DNA of 64,000 nucleotides from Dioscorea cayenensis subsp. rotundata (lineage: Eukaryota; Streptophyta; Magnoliopsida; Dioscoreales; Dioscoreaceae). Position numbers and translations under genes: made by a program. Every line of letters begins with the position of its first letter. Within the stretch, counting starts at the first letter, position 1. The notes beneath the pieces are model-generated. The model ran no database searches. It saw only the letters and a program-made list of their open reading frames with translations, and was not told the origin of the DNA. This document shows, piece after piece, positions 47,101 through 58,433 of the stretch. Location of the stretch: positions 24,322,578 through 24,386,577 of the forward strand of contig NC_052477.1 of assembly GCF_009730915.1 (NCBI RefSeq), written 5' to 3'.

Positions 47101-47487
47101 GCTTCTAAGCTTGTGCCCCAACTGAAGTTGAAACAGGAGTGGGTTATGATCAAGAGAGAAAAAGTCACGCACCTTGCTTTTCAAGGGACCGTAAAACTGG
47201 GCCTTGCGCTGGATGAGTAGGACATGTGTGTTGGCCTGGTCGAGGATGTCATCAGCATCGTAGGCAACATCTCTGAGCAGCATCAGCCAGGACTTGACAG
47301 TCTGATCCATGAGCTGCCTCTCCTCTGCATCTTCAACCAGAGGCTGGATTTGGAGTAAATACCTACGGAGCTTCTCCAGCTCCTCATCAACTCCTCCCCA
47401 AATTGGGCGTAGATATTGAAGGACAGGAGGTGCTGTTAAGTCGATGATCAGTCCCAGGGCTTTCACGAGAATAGCTTCCACGGCCAT
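44110..47487 (-). CDS. CNL disease-resistance gene (RGA-like), frame broken twice
   Basis: It encodes a CC-NB-ARC-LRR receptor, a cytoplasmic ATP/ADP switch that senses pathogen effectors. From the ATG at 47487 (MAVEAILVKAL) a 258-residue frame holds the Rx-type coiled coil (YDADDILDQ at 76-84), six Asn at 151-156, the P-loop GMGGLGKTT (204-212) and RNBS-A. It stops at 46711. The next ~170 bp are in another frame and hold kinase-2 (LLVLDDVW) and RNBS-B (ILITTR). From about 46545 the original frame resumes to the stop at 44110, with GLPLA, RNBS-D (CFAFCALFPKD), KMHDLIHDLA and about twenty LRRs. Frames one and three are the same, so two indels cancel out. Read through, it would be about 1125 residues, normal for the family. 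It could be a pseudogene or contain two assembly errors. Confidence 0.85.
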
Positions 47488-49403
47488 TGTTCCCGATGAG
47501 AGATCTCAGGAAAGAAAGACGACTCGGTTGATTGAACCCACTTCTTGACCAGATATTATTGGGGGTGAGACCGTCCACAGATATTATCGGGAGATCGGTT
47601 TGGTAGGTGACTTGTCAATGTCAACAACTCCATGGCCACCAATATTTAAAAATAGTAATATTTTGTACAGTCACTTTTTTTTTAAAAAAAAAAATTTGTC
47701 TGGTTGATCCCCTATTTATTAATGTGCCTTTTTGAGGTATTTAAAAAAATAAAGAAATTGAAATGACAAAAGAATAGGAGAATTAAATAGACACATTTAG
47801 AAAAAGTGGGAGATTGTATGAGTATTGTATTACTTTAAAAACATAGTTAATAAATGTAACACTTTAGATTTATGATGAATAATAAATAATAAAATATACA
47901 ATAAACTTATAAATTATTAAATAAGATAAATATTTATAAGTCATTTTTTAAAAGAAATTGGTGTATTAATCTATGTATTTATTTTAATTATTAATACATT
48001 TTTTTAATTTTTATTTATTTTTAAGGACCATTTTTTAATTAAAATTTTAATGAAATCTCAAAATTAATTCAAAAATAAATAAATCACGTGTTATTTAAAA
48101 ACAAAAGGGCACAAATACATATTTGCGATATACAAGAAAAATATCAACTAAAGGTGGAGGAAACACTAATACACATCAAATACAAAATTAAGAAAATACA
48201 CCACAATTGAATTTTTATTAATTTTTTTTCAAAGCGGATCATTAGATGCTGTTTGTTTAGAAAAGTAATTAGATAAATGAAGACGGAATTAAAAGATAGG
48301 AAAAATGATAAAACATTCTAAAAAAATTATAAGACAACAAAAGGAAAATAAAAATAGAAAAATATATAAAAGACAACTTCTACTAGAAATTGGGTGAGAA
48401 TAAAGAAAAAAACTACTAATACTTTTGAAATAGTCCGCATAAAAACCATTGATTTGAGATGGCATGATACATTTATATATTCTTCTTTTTGTCAAGCCAC
48501 TGGTAGCCCATTGGTAATGACACCATGCAGTGGTGGGCAAAGTGCTAGATCGTAATTATTTGTGATGAAGTACTGTTGTAGACTATTTATCACTATTCTT
48601 GAGCTAGATATTGTTGACATTATTTTTAAATTGGTTCTATTCTTGGGCATACGTAGTGTTTACAATACTGTTTAAATGAGTCCCATGAGTCTTTTGTGAG
48701 AGGTGTTGCATCTCTCCACTCTATAGTTGCATGGAATAGGAAATTTATTAGTCTGATTTGATTTCTGAAAATCTTTTTGGTGTTCATGGTACTTGCCTAA
48801 ACTGCCATGTGGGACAGCGCTTGTCACCTTTGTAAATATATATTCTTCCTTTCTATTTTGCACTAACAAGCATTGTTATACTATAGTGCAATGGTGCAAT
48901 ATTTTTTTCTTTGTGTTTAATATTTTTCCATTATAGTTAATATTATATTATTATTATTTATTATTCATTATTTTTATTTACTATTTTTCAATTCTATTTA
49001 GGGTTTATCTTTAAACTGTTTTGCATTCATTAGAACAACTCAGTTAAAGGAATGACAATTGAGAAAACACTAACTATTTCAAATCACTTCCCGTCTTTGG
49101 TTAAAAGTTGTGTTCCGCCATTCATCCCAAACATCACAATACAATAGTACAATGGATGTTTAATGTAAGCTTTTAAAAATGAGCAAAGTTTTTCGTCAAT
49201 TTAAATAAAAAATTCAAGGATTGGCAAATGAAGTTGAAAGCTTCAAAGAACTTGTTGTTACTTTCCTTCTTTTAGCATGGTTCATTGAGGTTACTAAAAA
49301 AAAAGAATATAAATAGGATTGCTAAATGAGTTGAGCCTTTCTCATTCGGCTCAATAAGTGGATAAGTTGAGATTAAATACACTTATCTTGTTTGGTAATT
49401 TTT
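47488..49403. other. CNL upstream region; no other gene
   Basis: 47488-47660 should hold the CNL 5' UTR and promoter; a 'tttaaata' TATA-like string lies at about 47644-47651 on the minus strand. The rest to 49403 is very AT-rich with short meaningless frames. I see no RNA gene. Confidence 0.4.
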
Positions 49404-51970
49404 TTTTTAGAAAGTGGACAAACCACATGCTTTCATTAATAAAAAAAAACAACAAAGTAGTCCACTAGTGGTGGAAGCCAACGAAGTACAACAAAAGAAC
49501 AACATAACAAAAAACTAGAGGAAAGAAAAAGAGCAGGACGAGATATAAGAATGGTAACATATAACAAAACCCCTAACCAAGCCAGGAGCATGGTTGTGAG
49601 CAAACTATGGACCCCGCTCTCTAAATTGCTTATTACGTATTGTCGGATCGTGTAAGCTTATCAAGGAACTCCAAATTACGCTTAGCTGTCATAACAGACC
49701 CTTCCAACCTAGCTTTCTTTGTTTCCAAAGCTACTACAATCCATGTCAAATACATATAAATGGTTTTGGCGATCACATAAGAAAATACAGAATAATTATC
49801 TTAAAAAGTGTGTGTGTTTCTTTACAGCCAAAGATTCCATATTATAGCCCTAGTGTCCCTCTTAGAAGAGGGATGTTGGGTGCGCTACCAGCCCCATAAC
49901 TCTTGCAAGAAAAATGGTGGTGCAGAGAGTTTGAAAGTTTGGGTAAAAACCATCCAAATACTGTTAGCATCTAACATAGAAGGAGAAGGTGGTTGGAGGA
50001 TTCGATTGCAGAATGATAGAGGACATAAGTGGTCGTAGGAAGTTTGTTACACCTTCTTACAGCCAGAATGTCTAAAGTAGGGATATAATTGTCCCATGCT
50101 AGACAGTTAAAAAGGTTGACTTTCTTTGGGCATAAACTTTTCTAGATAACATTGGATGTCTCACGGAGGATACCTCCATGTCTAATTAACCCATAAAGAT
50201 TTAATAGTGAACTTTCCATTAGTTGTAAAGTTCCACTTTTTTAGTGTCACAAGCCAGTGTTCCTTGGGTGAGACTCCCATGGTTGAGTTTCTAAAGCGCA
50301 AGCTGATGAGGAACCATGTAAAATTAGCAAAGTGTAATAATTCCTTAATTGTAGCAAAAGGGTGTTGTGCAGAACTAAAGAGATCTGGCCAAAGGTACAT
50401 TGGTGCATAATTGTTCACCCATTTGTCATACTAAAAATAGGTGGTGGAACCATCTACGATGTTGGGGGAAGTGTAGGCCCTAGAGCCCAGTAGGGATATG
50501 AGGAGGCCATTCCAGAGGAAAGACTTCTTACGTGAAGACAGGTAGAAAATGTCCCAAAGTTGGTGAGTCCTAGTAATAAACCAGAAAACCTTAGTTTCAC
50601 ACCAAGGGCTTCCAAAAGAGATTTTCCACCACCATTTTCCAAGAATGGTGGCATTAAAATTTTCTATATTCAAAATACCCTGACCCCCTTCTCTTGAGGC
50701 AAACATAAGAGTTTCCAATTTACTAACCGGGCTTAAGGTCTTTCGATATCTGGCTAGTCTAAAGAAAGTCCCTTCTTATTCGATCGATGGATTTCACCAT
50801 CCAACTTGGAAGTTTGTAAATGGATATCCAATATGAAAGCATAGACGACAGGACTGAGTTGACCAAGGTGGATCTACCACCTAATGAAAGGAATCTAGCC
50901 TTCTAGATGGTTAATTTGGACTTAAATTTTGCAATTAATACTTCCCAGGCCTATCATTTTGGTCTACTCCCAGAGATAGGTATCCCCCAAAATACTTTAC
51001 TTGGAGAGAACCTTTTACACATTTCATAGTTTAAGCTAATAAGCTCGCAAGCAATTGATCAGTTGAGGTTGAGAAAATGTTTGTTTTATGAAAGTTGATG
51101 GTCAACTTGGACAAATCTTCAAAGAGGTACAGGATTAGCTTAATAATTTTCAAATCCTGAATCTTCCCTATAGTTAGGACTAACAGATCATTTGTATATT
51201 GTAGGTAACACATTCTCTCTAAAGGTCCAAATGGCAATCCAAACAGGACACCAAAGTCTAGGGCGTGGTTAAACATAAGGCTTAGAATATGAAAGACCAG
51301 GGAAAACAAAAGTGATGAGAAGGGATCTCCTTGCTTTAGGCCTTTGAGCTGTCTAACATAACCTTTCTGGACTCTGTTCAAAAGGAAATTTGTTTTTGAA
51401 GAAATCAAAATCTATTTCACTCACCCAATCCACCTTGACCCAAATCCATATGCCACTACGAGCTGTTGGAGAAAATTTCAATCAACTATATCAAAAGCTT
51501 TTGAAATTTCAACCTTGATAATGTGACTTAATAGTCTTCTCTTATGGAGACTAAAAATTAGCTTTTATGCAGTAACAATGTTATCTAGGATGCATCATCC
51601 TTTGATGTAAGCTGACTGTGAGAGATCTACTAGCGATTCTATGACTTGCTCAACCTCGTAGCAAGGAGTTTGGACAGGATTTTAAGGGATAAATTAATGA
51701 GACTACTTGGCCTAAAATCTGATGGATTTGTTAGGAATCAAGGCAATGCTAGCCTAGTTGATTCTTTCTAAGTTGATTGATCCCTCAAAGAAACCATCAC
51801 AAAGATTGGCCAAATCATGTTCCCCTATGTTCCAATATTTTTGGAAAAAGGAAAGTGGGAAGTCATCTGGCCTAAATGCCTTATTAGCCCCTAGGTCAAA
51901 AGTATTGTTTTTAACTTCATTCTTGGTGAAAGGGAAATGCTTCAATAAATTCAATAAGGCTTGATTTCTT
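49404..51970 (-). mobile_element. 5'-truncated LINE, antisense, decayed
   Basis: The poly-A end is at 49404-49450 ('gcatgtggtttgtccactttct' on the minus strand). Going upstream, 50182-50718 has the conserved ILGKWWWKISF and APMYLWPDLF blocks. 51031-51408 has LKQGDPFSSLLFSLVF and an active site changed to YTNDLLVL. 51754-51954 has the segment before RT (FDLGANKAFRPDDFPLSFF). Order and orientation match the 34-41 kb LINE, with many frame breaks. The 5' half (endonuclease, ORF1) is missing. Confidence 0.85.
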
Positions 51971-51989
51971 ACATTTGATATTTATATAG

Positions 51990-52275
51990 AAATACTTTTT
52001 TTTTTTAAATAATTCACATGTATGGTAGTGCACCAATTAGGGTAGCTTATCGACGTCCTATAAAATTATTAATTCGGTAAGATGTCACATGAGTCGATTA
52101 GAGTCATACCACGTATATGCCAAGAGATTTTCAAGAACCAAATCGAGCTAATAAATCTCTCCTATTAGCTACAATATATATATATAGTATTCTACAATAT
52201 GTGCACAATACTGCCGACCTATAAATTTGATCCTTGGTCTATCCATTCACTATTTAATATAACAACCCATTGCAC
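51990..52275. repeat. Dispersed repeat, divergent copy
   Basis: Block order ('cacatgagtcgattagagtcatacca', 'aagagattttcaagaaccaaatcgagct', 'ccttggtctatccattca') parallels 30345-30610 and 41880-42125. Confidence 0.5.
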
Positions 52276-52285
52276 TGCACTAGGC

Positions 52286-52654
52286 GGTGGTTGTTAAGAA
52301 AATCCATATCATAAAGATTATTTTAATAAGGGTTTATATGAAAATTTCCTTCACAATAAAAGAAATAAATTCTAATTATGTTCTATATGGAGGCTTTAAT
52401 CATTACCATGACCCTATTAGAGAATTAATTATTAATAGATTGTGATTAATTGTATTATCCCTATAATTAGTTGTAATCCCCTAATTGTAGGATAATCTCC
52501 CTAATTGATTGTAATTTCCTAATTCTAGGATAGTTTACTATTTCTGTATTTTGACAAACTCATGACAATGCCCAACTTTGTGTATAAATACTTATTCTAA
52601 ATCAATGAAATGCAACCCATTGTTTTCTTAGTACTCTTCTCTGTATCTTCAACA
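52286..52654 (+). repeat. Copia 5' LTR (second family)
   Basis: The right end is firm: '...cttcaaca' at 52654 is followed at once by a primer site. It contains a TATA-like 'gtataaatact' near 52580. The left end is uncertain: 'tgttaagaaaatcc' at 52286 or a degraded start near 52423. No 3' LTR is present. Confidence 0.65.
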
Positions 52655-52668
52655 TGGTATCAAGAGCC
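52655..52668 (+). promoter_or_regulatory. Copia primer-binding site
   Basis: 'tggtatcaagagcc', the tRNA-Met-type primer site of plant Copia elements. Confidence 0.8.
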
Positions 52669-52744
52669 TAATCTTCATGGGCATACATATATATATATAT
52701 ATATATTCTTCTCGATCAGCATCCCTCAAAACCATTTTTTTTCA

Positions 52745-53434
52745 ATGGCTTCTAATGCGACCTCCTTTCCCACCAGTGATCCTATCACTATCCAAAACTC
52801 CTAGGATCCTCAACATCCCCTTCTTACAATCAATTCATCCAATATTACCAAATTGTCTTCAACCAATTATCTCACCTGGAGCCTTTAAATCCAATCTCTT
52901 CTTGAAGGCTATGATCTTCATCACTTCATCGATGGCACTCATACTCCACCACCACCCACCGTCATTGTTAATAGTGTTGCATCAACCAATCTGGCATACA
53001 CAACTTGGAAGCATCAAGACTGTCTCATCTTTAGTGCTCTCCTTGGTGCTATGTCTGTTTCCCTGCAACCACTTATTGCTCGCACCACCACTTCCTTTGA
53101 TGCATGGCAAACCTTGGCTCATACCTACTCCAAACCATCTTGTGGTCATATTAAACAATTGAAGGCACAATTAAAGTAGTGTGTAAAGGGTTCAAAATCA
53201 ATTATTAAATATATGCAGGCGATCAAAACTCATGTTGATAAACTTGTTCTTCTAGGGAAGCCAATTGATGATGAGGATCTTATTGATCGGGTTCTTAACG
53301 GACTCAGTGATGAGTACAAATCCGTTATTGATGTGATTAATGCCCATGACATGTCCATTTCTTTTGCTGAACTCCATGAGGAACTTCTCAAGAAAGAAGC
53401 CTCTCTTCAGACTGCTTCACCATCTTCTCTATAA
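52745..53434 (+). pseudogene. Copia gag (UBN2-type), truncated
   Basis: Starts with the ATG at 52745 (MASNATSFPTSDPI) about 80 bases after the primer site. Across frame changes it shows TNYLTWS, LEGYDLHHFIDGTHTPPPP, ARTTTSFDAWQTLAHTYSKP and, at 53213-53434, LIDRVLNGLSDEYKSVIDVI. This is the usual gag of plant Copia elements. Stops lie at about 52803 and 53179. Pol is absent; a LINE fragment begins near 53540. Confidence 0.85.
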
Positions 53435-53539
53435 CTACCGACAATGGCAAAGCCCACAGTCTTTTGGAATTATCCAAATAGGTGTCCACACCAATCCCAA
53501 CAACCACATCCCACCACTATATCTTTTTCTCCTGATCAA

Positions 53540-54922
53540 TGCCAACCTAAACCCGGAGATAGTCAAACTTTACAATGACTTCTACCTGGGTAGGGCAAAT
53601 CTAGAAAGGGTAAATTGGGCAAATATTGTCCTTATTCCTAAGAAATTTGGAGCTTCGGAACTCGGCGACTTTCGCTCTATCAGCCTGATCAACTTCACTC
53701 TCAAAATAATCTCCAAACTACTGGCTCACAAACTTCGTAGTGTTATTAACTCCTTGGTGGACAACTACCAGTCAGCCTTCATTAAGGGGCGAAGCATCGC
53801 CGATAACATCATGACTGTTGAAGAGCTAATCTTTAGCATTCAACAAAGTAATTTGGATGGACATATCTCAAAGTTGATTTCTACAAAGCTTTCGATATGG
53901 TTGACTGAGAGTTCCTTTTATATGTTTTAAAGGCAAGAGGATTCGGGAGGCGGTGGACTTCTTGGATTCTCAACATCCTTGAAACTTCCAAGGCAAATAT
54001 CCTCATCAATGGCCTTCCTGCCGGATATGTTCGCTATAAGTGTGGCTTAAGACAAGGGGATCCTCTATTGCCCTTATTGTGTTGTCTTGGTAGTAGATGT
54101 TCTTAGCTCCATGTGTAACCATGCACTCTCATCTGGGGTGTTAGTCGGGGTTCCCTTGGGTAACCAACAAAGAATGTGCCACCTCTAATATACGGATGAT
54201 TTGCTTCTTATCACTACTGGAGGTATTGAAGATTTGAGAACCTTCAAACTTATTTTGTTGCTCTTCAAAGGTCTGTCTGGACTTGCAGTTAACTTCTTCA
54301 AGAGCTGTCTTTTTTCGCCACACCAAAGAGGACCTCGATGGAGGCGGAGTCTCTCACTCTCAATTGTGCGGCCGGTCAACTTCCAGTTACATACCTAGGT
54401 GTACCTCTCTCTAGGAAAAACCCTAGATGACATGATTGGCTAAGCCTTACACAAACAGTTAGCGCTCACCTAGCGACTTGGAAAGCCTATTTCTTGTCGT
54501 TAGATGGTCGTCTTACCCTGGTTAATCTGGTCCTTTCCTTAATCCGGACCTATTGGATGACAGTTTTTGAGCTTCCCAATTGGGTAAGACGGAAAATTGA
54601 CTCTATTCATCGTGACTTTTTGTGGAGTGGAAGAGAAATTTCTATAAACTTAAATGTCACTTGGTCATGTGGGCACAAATCTGCAAATCCAAAAAACAAG
54701 GGGGTTGGGGAGTTCTCAATATGAGAGATTTTAATCATGCTCTCCTTGGAAAATGGTGGTGGAAACTCTCGAATTCAGATACAGCTTGCTGGTCTAATGT
54801 CATAAACTTCAACTATGCTCACTTTGAAGGAATCATCACACTCTTTTACTCTACTCCTCTCAGAAAGTCCTTGTTGAAATCAATTCTCAACTGCAAGCCG
54901 GTTTTCCTCACCAGCATAGGGT
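53540..54922 (+). pseudogene. LINE reverse transcriptase fragment
   Basis: Continues the LINE order without a 5' part: ERVNWANIVLIPKKFG, FRSISLINFTLKI, QSAFIKGRSIADNIM, then in other frames LRQGDP, an altered active site YTDDLLLIT (about 54190), LDGRLTLVNLVLSLI, FLWSGREI and LLGKWWWKL. It stops abruptly at 54922 inside the post-RT region, where MOC1 duplicate DNA begins; no LINE 3' end or poly-A is present. Both ends are therefore breakpoints. Confidence 0.85.
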
Positions 54923-57900
54923 CTGGAGACCTAAAATTTCTATGGCTGCAATTACAAGGATAACATATCTTCAAATGAAATTTAAAAGAAGCCTGTTGTA
55001 AATCTAATCTTCAGAATCTTCAGGCAGTCCTTTTTGGTTTCCAGCCAAGTGGCAGAACAAGCAAATGAAATGAACTGGTTGACATGAAAAACGAGAAAAA
55101 CTTCTGCCAAGCTAGTAAATGCTTTCTCAGAAGTTTTGAATTGCCTTCTTTTTTGTGATCAGTGAATTGAACAGGTCAGAAGATAAATGGGAACCATTAG
55201 AATCAACTTGGTCCAATTGTTATATAAGGCCTCTTCCGTATGCCGCAATAAGAAGAGCTTCAGCTCAACCTGTGGAAGCAAAGATGCTGATAATACTCCA
55301 TGAAGAAGGATGTTTGTTACAGTGTGTATACAATGTAAACCAGTTTTGGGGGAATTTGTTGATAATATATGCCATGATCTTTCTTCCTCTTTAATTGATG
55401 GATCAAAGATGGGAACAGAGCTGAAGAAACTTCCCTGCTATCATCCTGCCAAAAATTCTTTACAATTAATAGAAATCTCCAACAATCATCTAGGATTAGT
55501 AAGTTTACTCTTGAAGTAAAGCAGAAGTAAGGAACGGCTTAATAAGTCAAAGATAACAGATTAAAGATTATGATCATAATCAACTTAATACAAGAAATAA
55601 CGCCTCGAAATAAAAAGAAAAAATGAACTTCTTCAGCAATGCCTCCAAGTAAAAAGAAAAAAGCGAACTTCTTGAACTATACCTCAAAAAAAAAAAGAAC
55701 ACCAGTTCTTATGTTCTTTTATTTTTTATACATACTCCTGTGAATGGTGTTTTCATGGCAGATACTCCAACAAAAGCCAGAAAGGCTAGCATACTTGAAT
55801 GACTTCAACACCAAAGCAATGGATTATGGTAAACTTCAACACTATAATGGAAGCAATTGGCAACATCTTCTAAAGATGGGCAGATGCCATAATTCTAAAA
55901 TGATTTCTCCATAAACAGAATGGATCAATCATGATTCATCATTTCAAGAACTACCAGTCATAGAAGATAGCCAGCATAATCTGATATAGACATAACTATG
56001 TGCTGTCAGCTACCTCAAAACCATGATTCAACAATGCATAGTTGTACATAAATGTGATAAAATAGTTGCACTTGCACAAACCTTACTAGAAGAGCTTTGA
56101 GAGAGTTCATAGTGATTTTTCCATTCATGTGATGTCACTGGCACAACTGAAAATCCTGATGTAACTAGAACACCAATCCATAATCCATATGTATATCCTC
56201 CACTCCACCATCCATGCATAAAATAGTGAAAAAGACAGCAATAAACACAGCTGCAAGAGAGAGCATTTGTAAAGAGACGTTCTATTATAGATTAATGACA
56301 TCCAGCTATGTAAGGCTAACAATGGCAACGTTATTTGATGTAAGCTATAGATCCACCAATGGCTGTGTTTCTAAAAGATATATCTCAGTTTAGATCATAA
56401 TAAAATCATGTCCTGTCATGTACATCCATAATGGATTTATGAAAACTAGTTTCAAAAACATCACATGATTACTTTTTCTTAACCTTACAAACAAAATTTA
56501 ACATCTATTTGATTTGAATAATAGTGATCTCTGTAAAGACCAAAAAGTGCAAGTTGTGTTCTGTCAGAGATAAGTTTTAGCAAAAACCTGCTTTCCATCT
56601 TGCGGGAAGGGATTTGACTTTCGATATATGCTCTGGTCCCTGAGATCGATTAGTTAATTAGAACAATTAAACCTCTAAGTTCAAAAAAATACTTGCATAT
56701 GCTCCCCTTACACATGAACTAAAGGTTAATATAAAAAAAGGCACCTTAAGTATACCACGATAATGAAGCCAAGTGTCATGGGTACTTTTTCTTATCAAAA
56801 AGTTAAAGACCAAATGGCATACAATGTAAGCAATTGCTTTGCGACTGTTTTCAAATTTACAATTTCCTTGTGCAACTGCTTTCCAAGGTCTAGCAAAACA
56901 TAATGCGCAATAGTCTACACATGGACAGGATCCCAGGAATTTCCACCATGCATCTGGCACCCTTCTGTTACCACAGATAAATTGATTTTGTTAACACAGT
57001 AAGCATTTTGAACCATGAAAAAAGAACATCTTGCAGTTCATGATCAATATAGAATCAGAAAATACAAAACTTAAGACCAAGACAAAGTCATTCGAGGTGT
57101 TGAAAGGGCATCAAACTAAGGCAAGGGGTAGATCACAAACATTAAACTTCAGTCCATTTATGATTCAGAATGGGACCATTATAAGGATTCATTCCGCTTC
57201 CTTCTTGTTTCCTAACGAATTCTATCAAGAGTATTTATAAGGGAAGATTAATCAAGAAAATATTTTTTGAGACTTGTAACTTAATGAAATCCACAATGAA
57301 AAATATGGATGCTTTACATAATTGTAGAACCAATAGCAACTACCTACCAGTAGATAAACCATGGTTATGAACATCAAGCATGTTAGAAACCTTAAAAACA
57401 CATATACAAGTCAAGGAAAATGGAGAATGATAGGACCACAACTAACATTTTCCCAAATTCTAGAAACCTTAAACACATATACAAGTCGAGGAAAATGGAG
57501 AATGATAGGACCACAATTAACAATTACACAGATTCAAGCTTCATACCATGTGGTACACCAAAGGTCTGAAGCAACTGAACGATAGACCTTGCATCCAAAC
57601 AATTTCGAACTCTTTTTCCAACCAGTACTTTTACATTTGGGGTATCAAAGACCTACAATATGGGATCCATACATGATTGTTACAAGAGCTTGCCAAAGAG
57701 AAATAGAAATAATAATGGCCCTTAGCTACCCAAGAAAATAATAAGCATAAAACTTTGAATCACATTCTTAGCATTAGTAATACTTCCAAGTTAGAAGTTA
57801 AAGCTGAAAACAAAGCTATGCAATTCAATTCAACCAGGAAATGTAAGTATAAATAGGATAAGTAACTATTGTCACCAAACAACAAGACCATTGAAGATGT

Positions 57901-58433
57901 GGTATGTCAATTTCAATGGGATTCACAGTAAATGCATTCACTAACAACTTAATATCAGCCAATGGTTCAAAATAATTAATAATAAAACTGAATATGAGAA
58001 ACTTGAAAGTTTAAGCATATAAAAATTAAATTACTGCTCAGATTAAAACTTTTATAAAATTATTACTAGACATTTCTACATTGAATCGCAGATAAAAACA
58101 ATTTTATTTTCTTTTTCAAGAAGTGATGATTGATTGTGAAACTGGATGTTATTGAGTTACATTGTTACTTCAATTACGACTAGTTAAAAGAGCATTGCGG
58201 TTCAAAAGGTAAAGCAAAGAACAATGTTCCACCTGAGCTGAAGAGACAGAACCATCAGGTTTCAAGAGTGCGACGGCGGCAGAGACATCGGGATCTACTC
58301 CAAGAACCCATTGAGGCTCCGAAGCACAAATCACTCCCTCGTCTCCTCCCAGTGGGCTCATGGAGAGGGAATCCAACCACTTCTCCTTGAGCTGCAAATT
58401 GGAAATCTTTGTAAACCTCGGTGAAACCGTAAC
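54923..58433 (-). pseudogene. MOC1: MOC1 second copy, pseudogene
   Basis: Aligns with 8345-11855 over about 3.5 kb, introns included, so it is a DNA-level duplicate. Exon equivalents are (58433)-58233, 57652-57547, 56639-56588, 56213-56082, 55445-55373 and 55269-about 55138. Lesions relative to the intact copy: GVDPDVSGA is GVDPDVSAA. Exon 3 is 52 instead of 53 bp, a frameshift just after the catalytic Glu. The exon 4 acceptor AG is AT (56214). The exon 5 donor GT is GC (55371-55372). The Arg codon after KKDHG is TGA (55265-55267), with another TAA soon after. The transit-peptide part of exon 1 and the promoter are replaced by a transposon-like sequence. It cannot make the resolvase. Confidence 0.92.

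Noticed and set aside
48475..48560. Possible tRNA-like fold in the CNL upstream region
   Set aside because: No convincing A and B boxes or cloverleaf pairing by eye.
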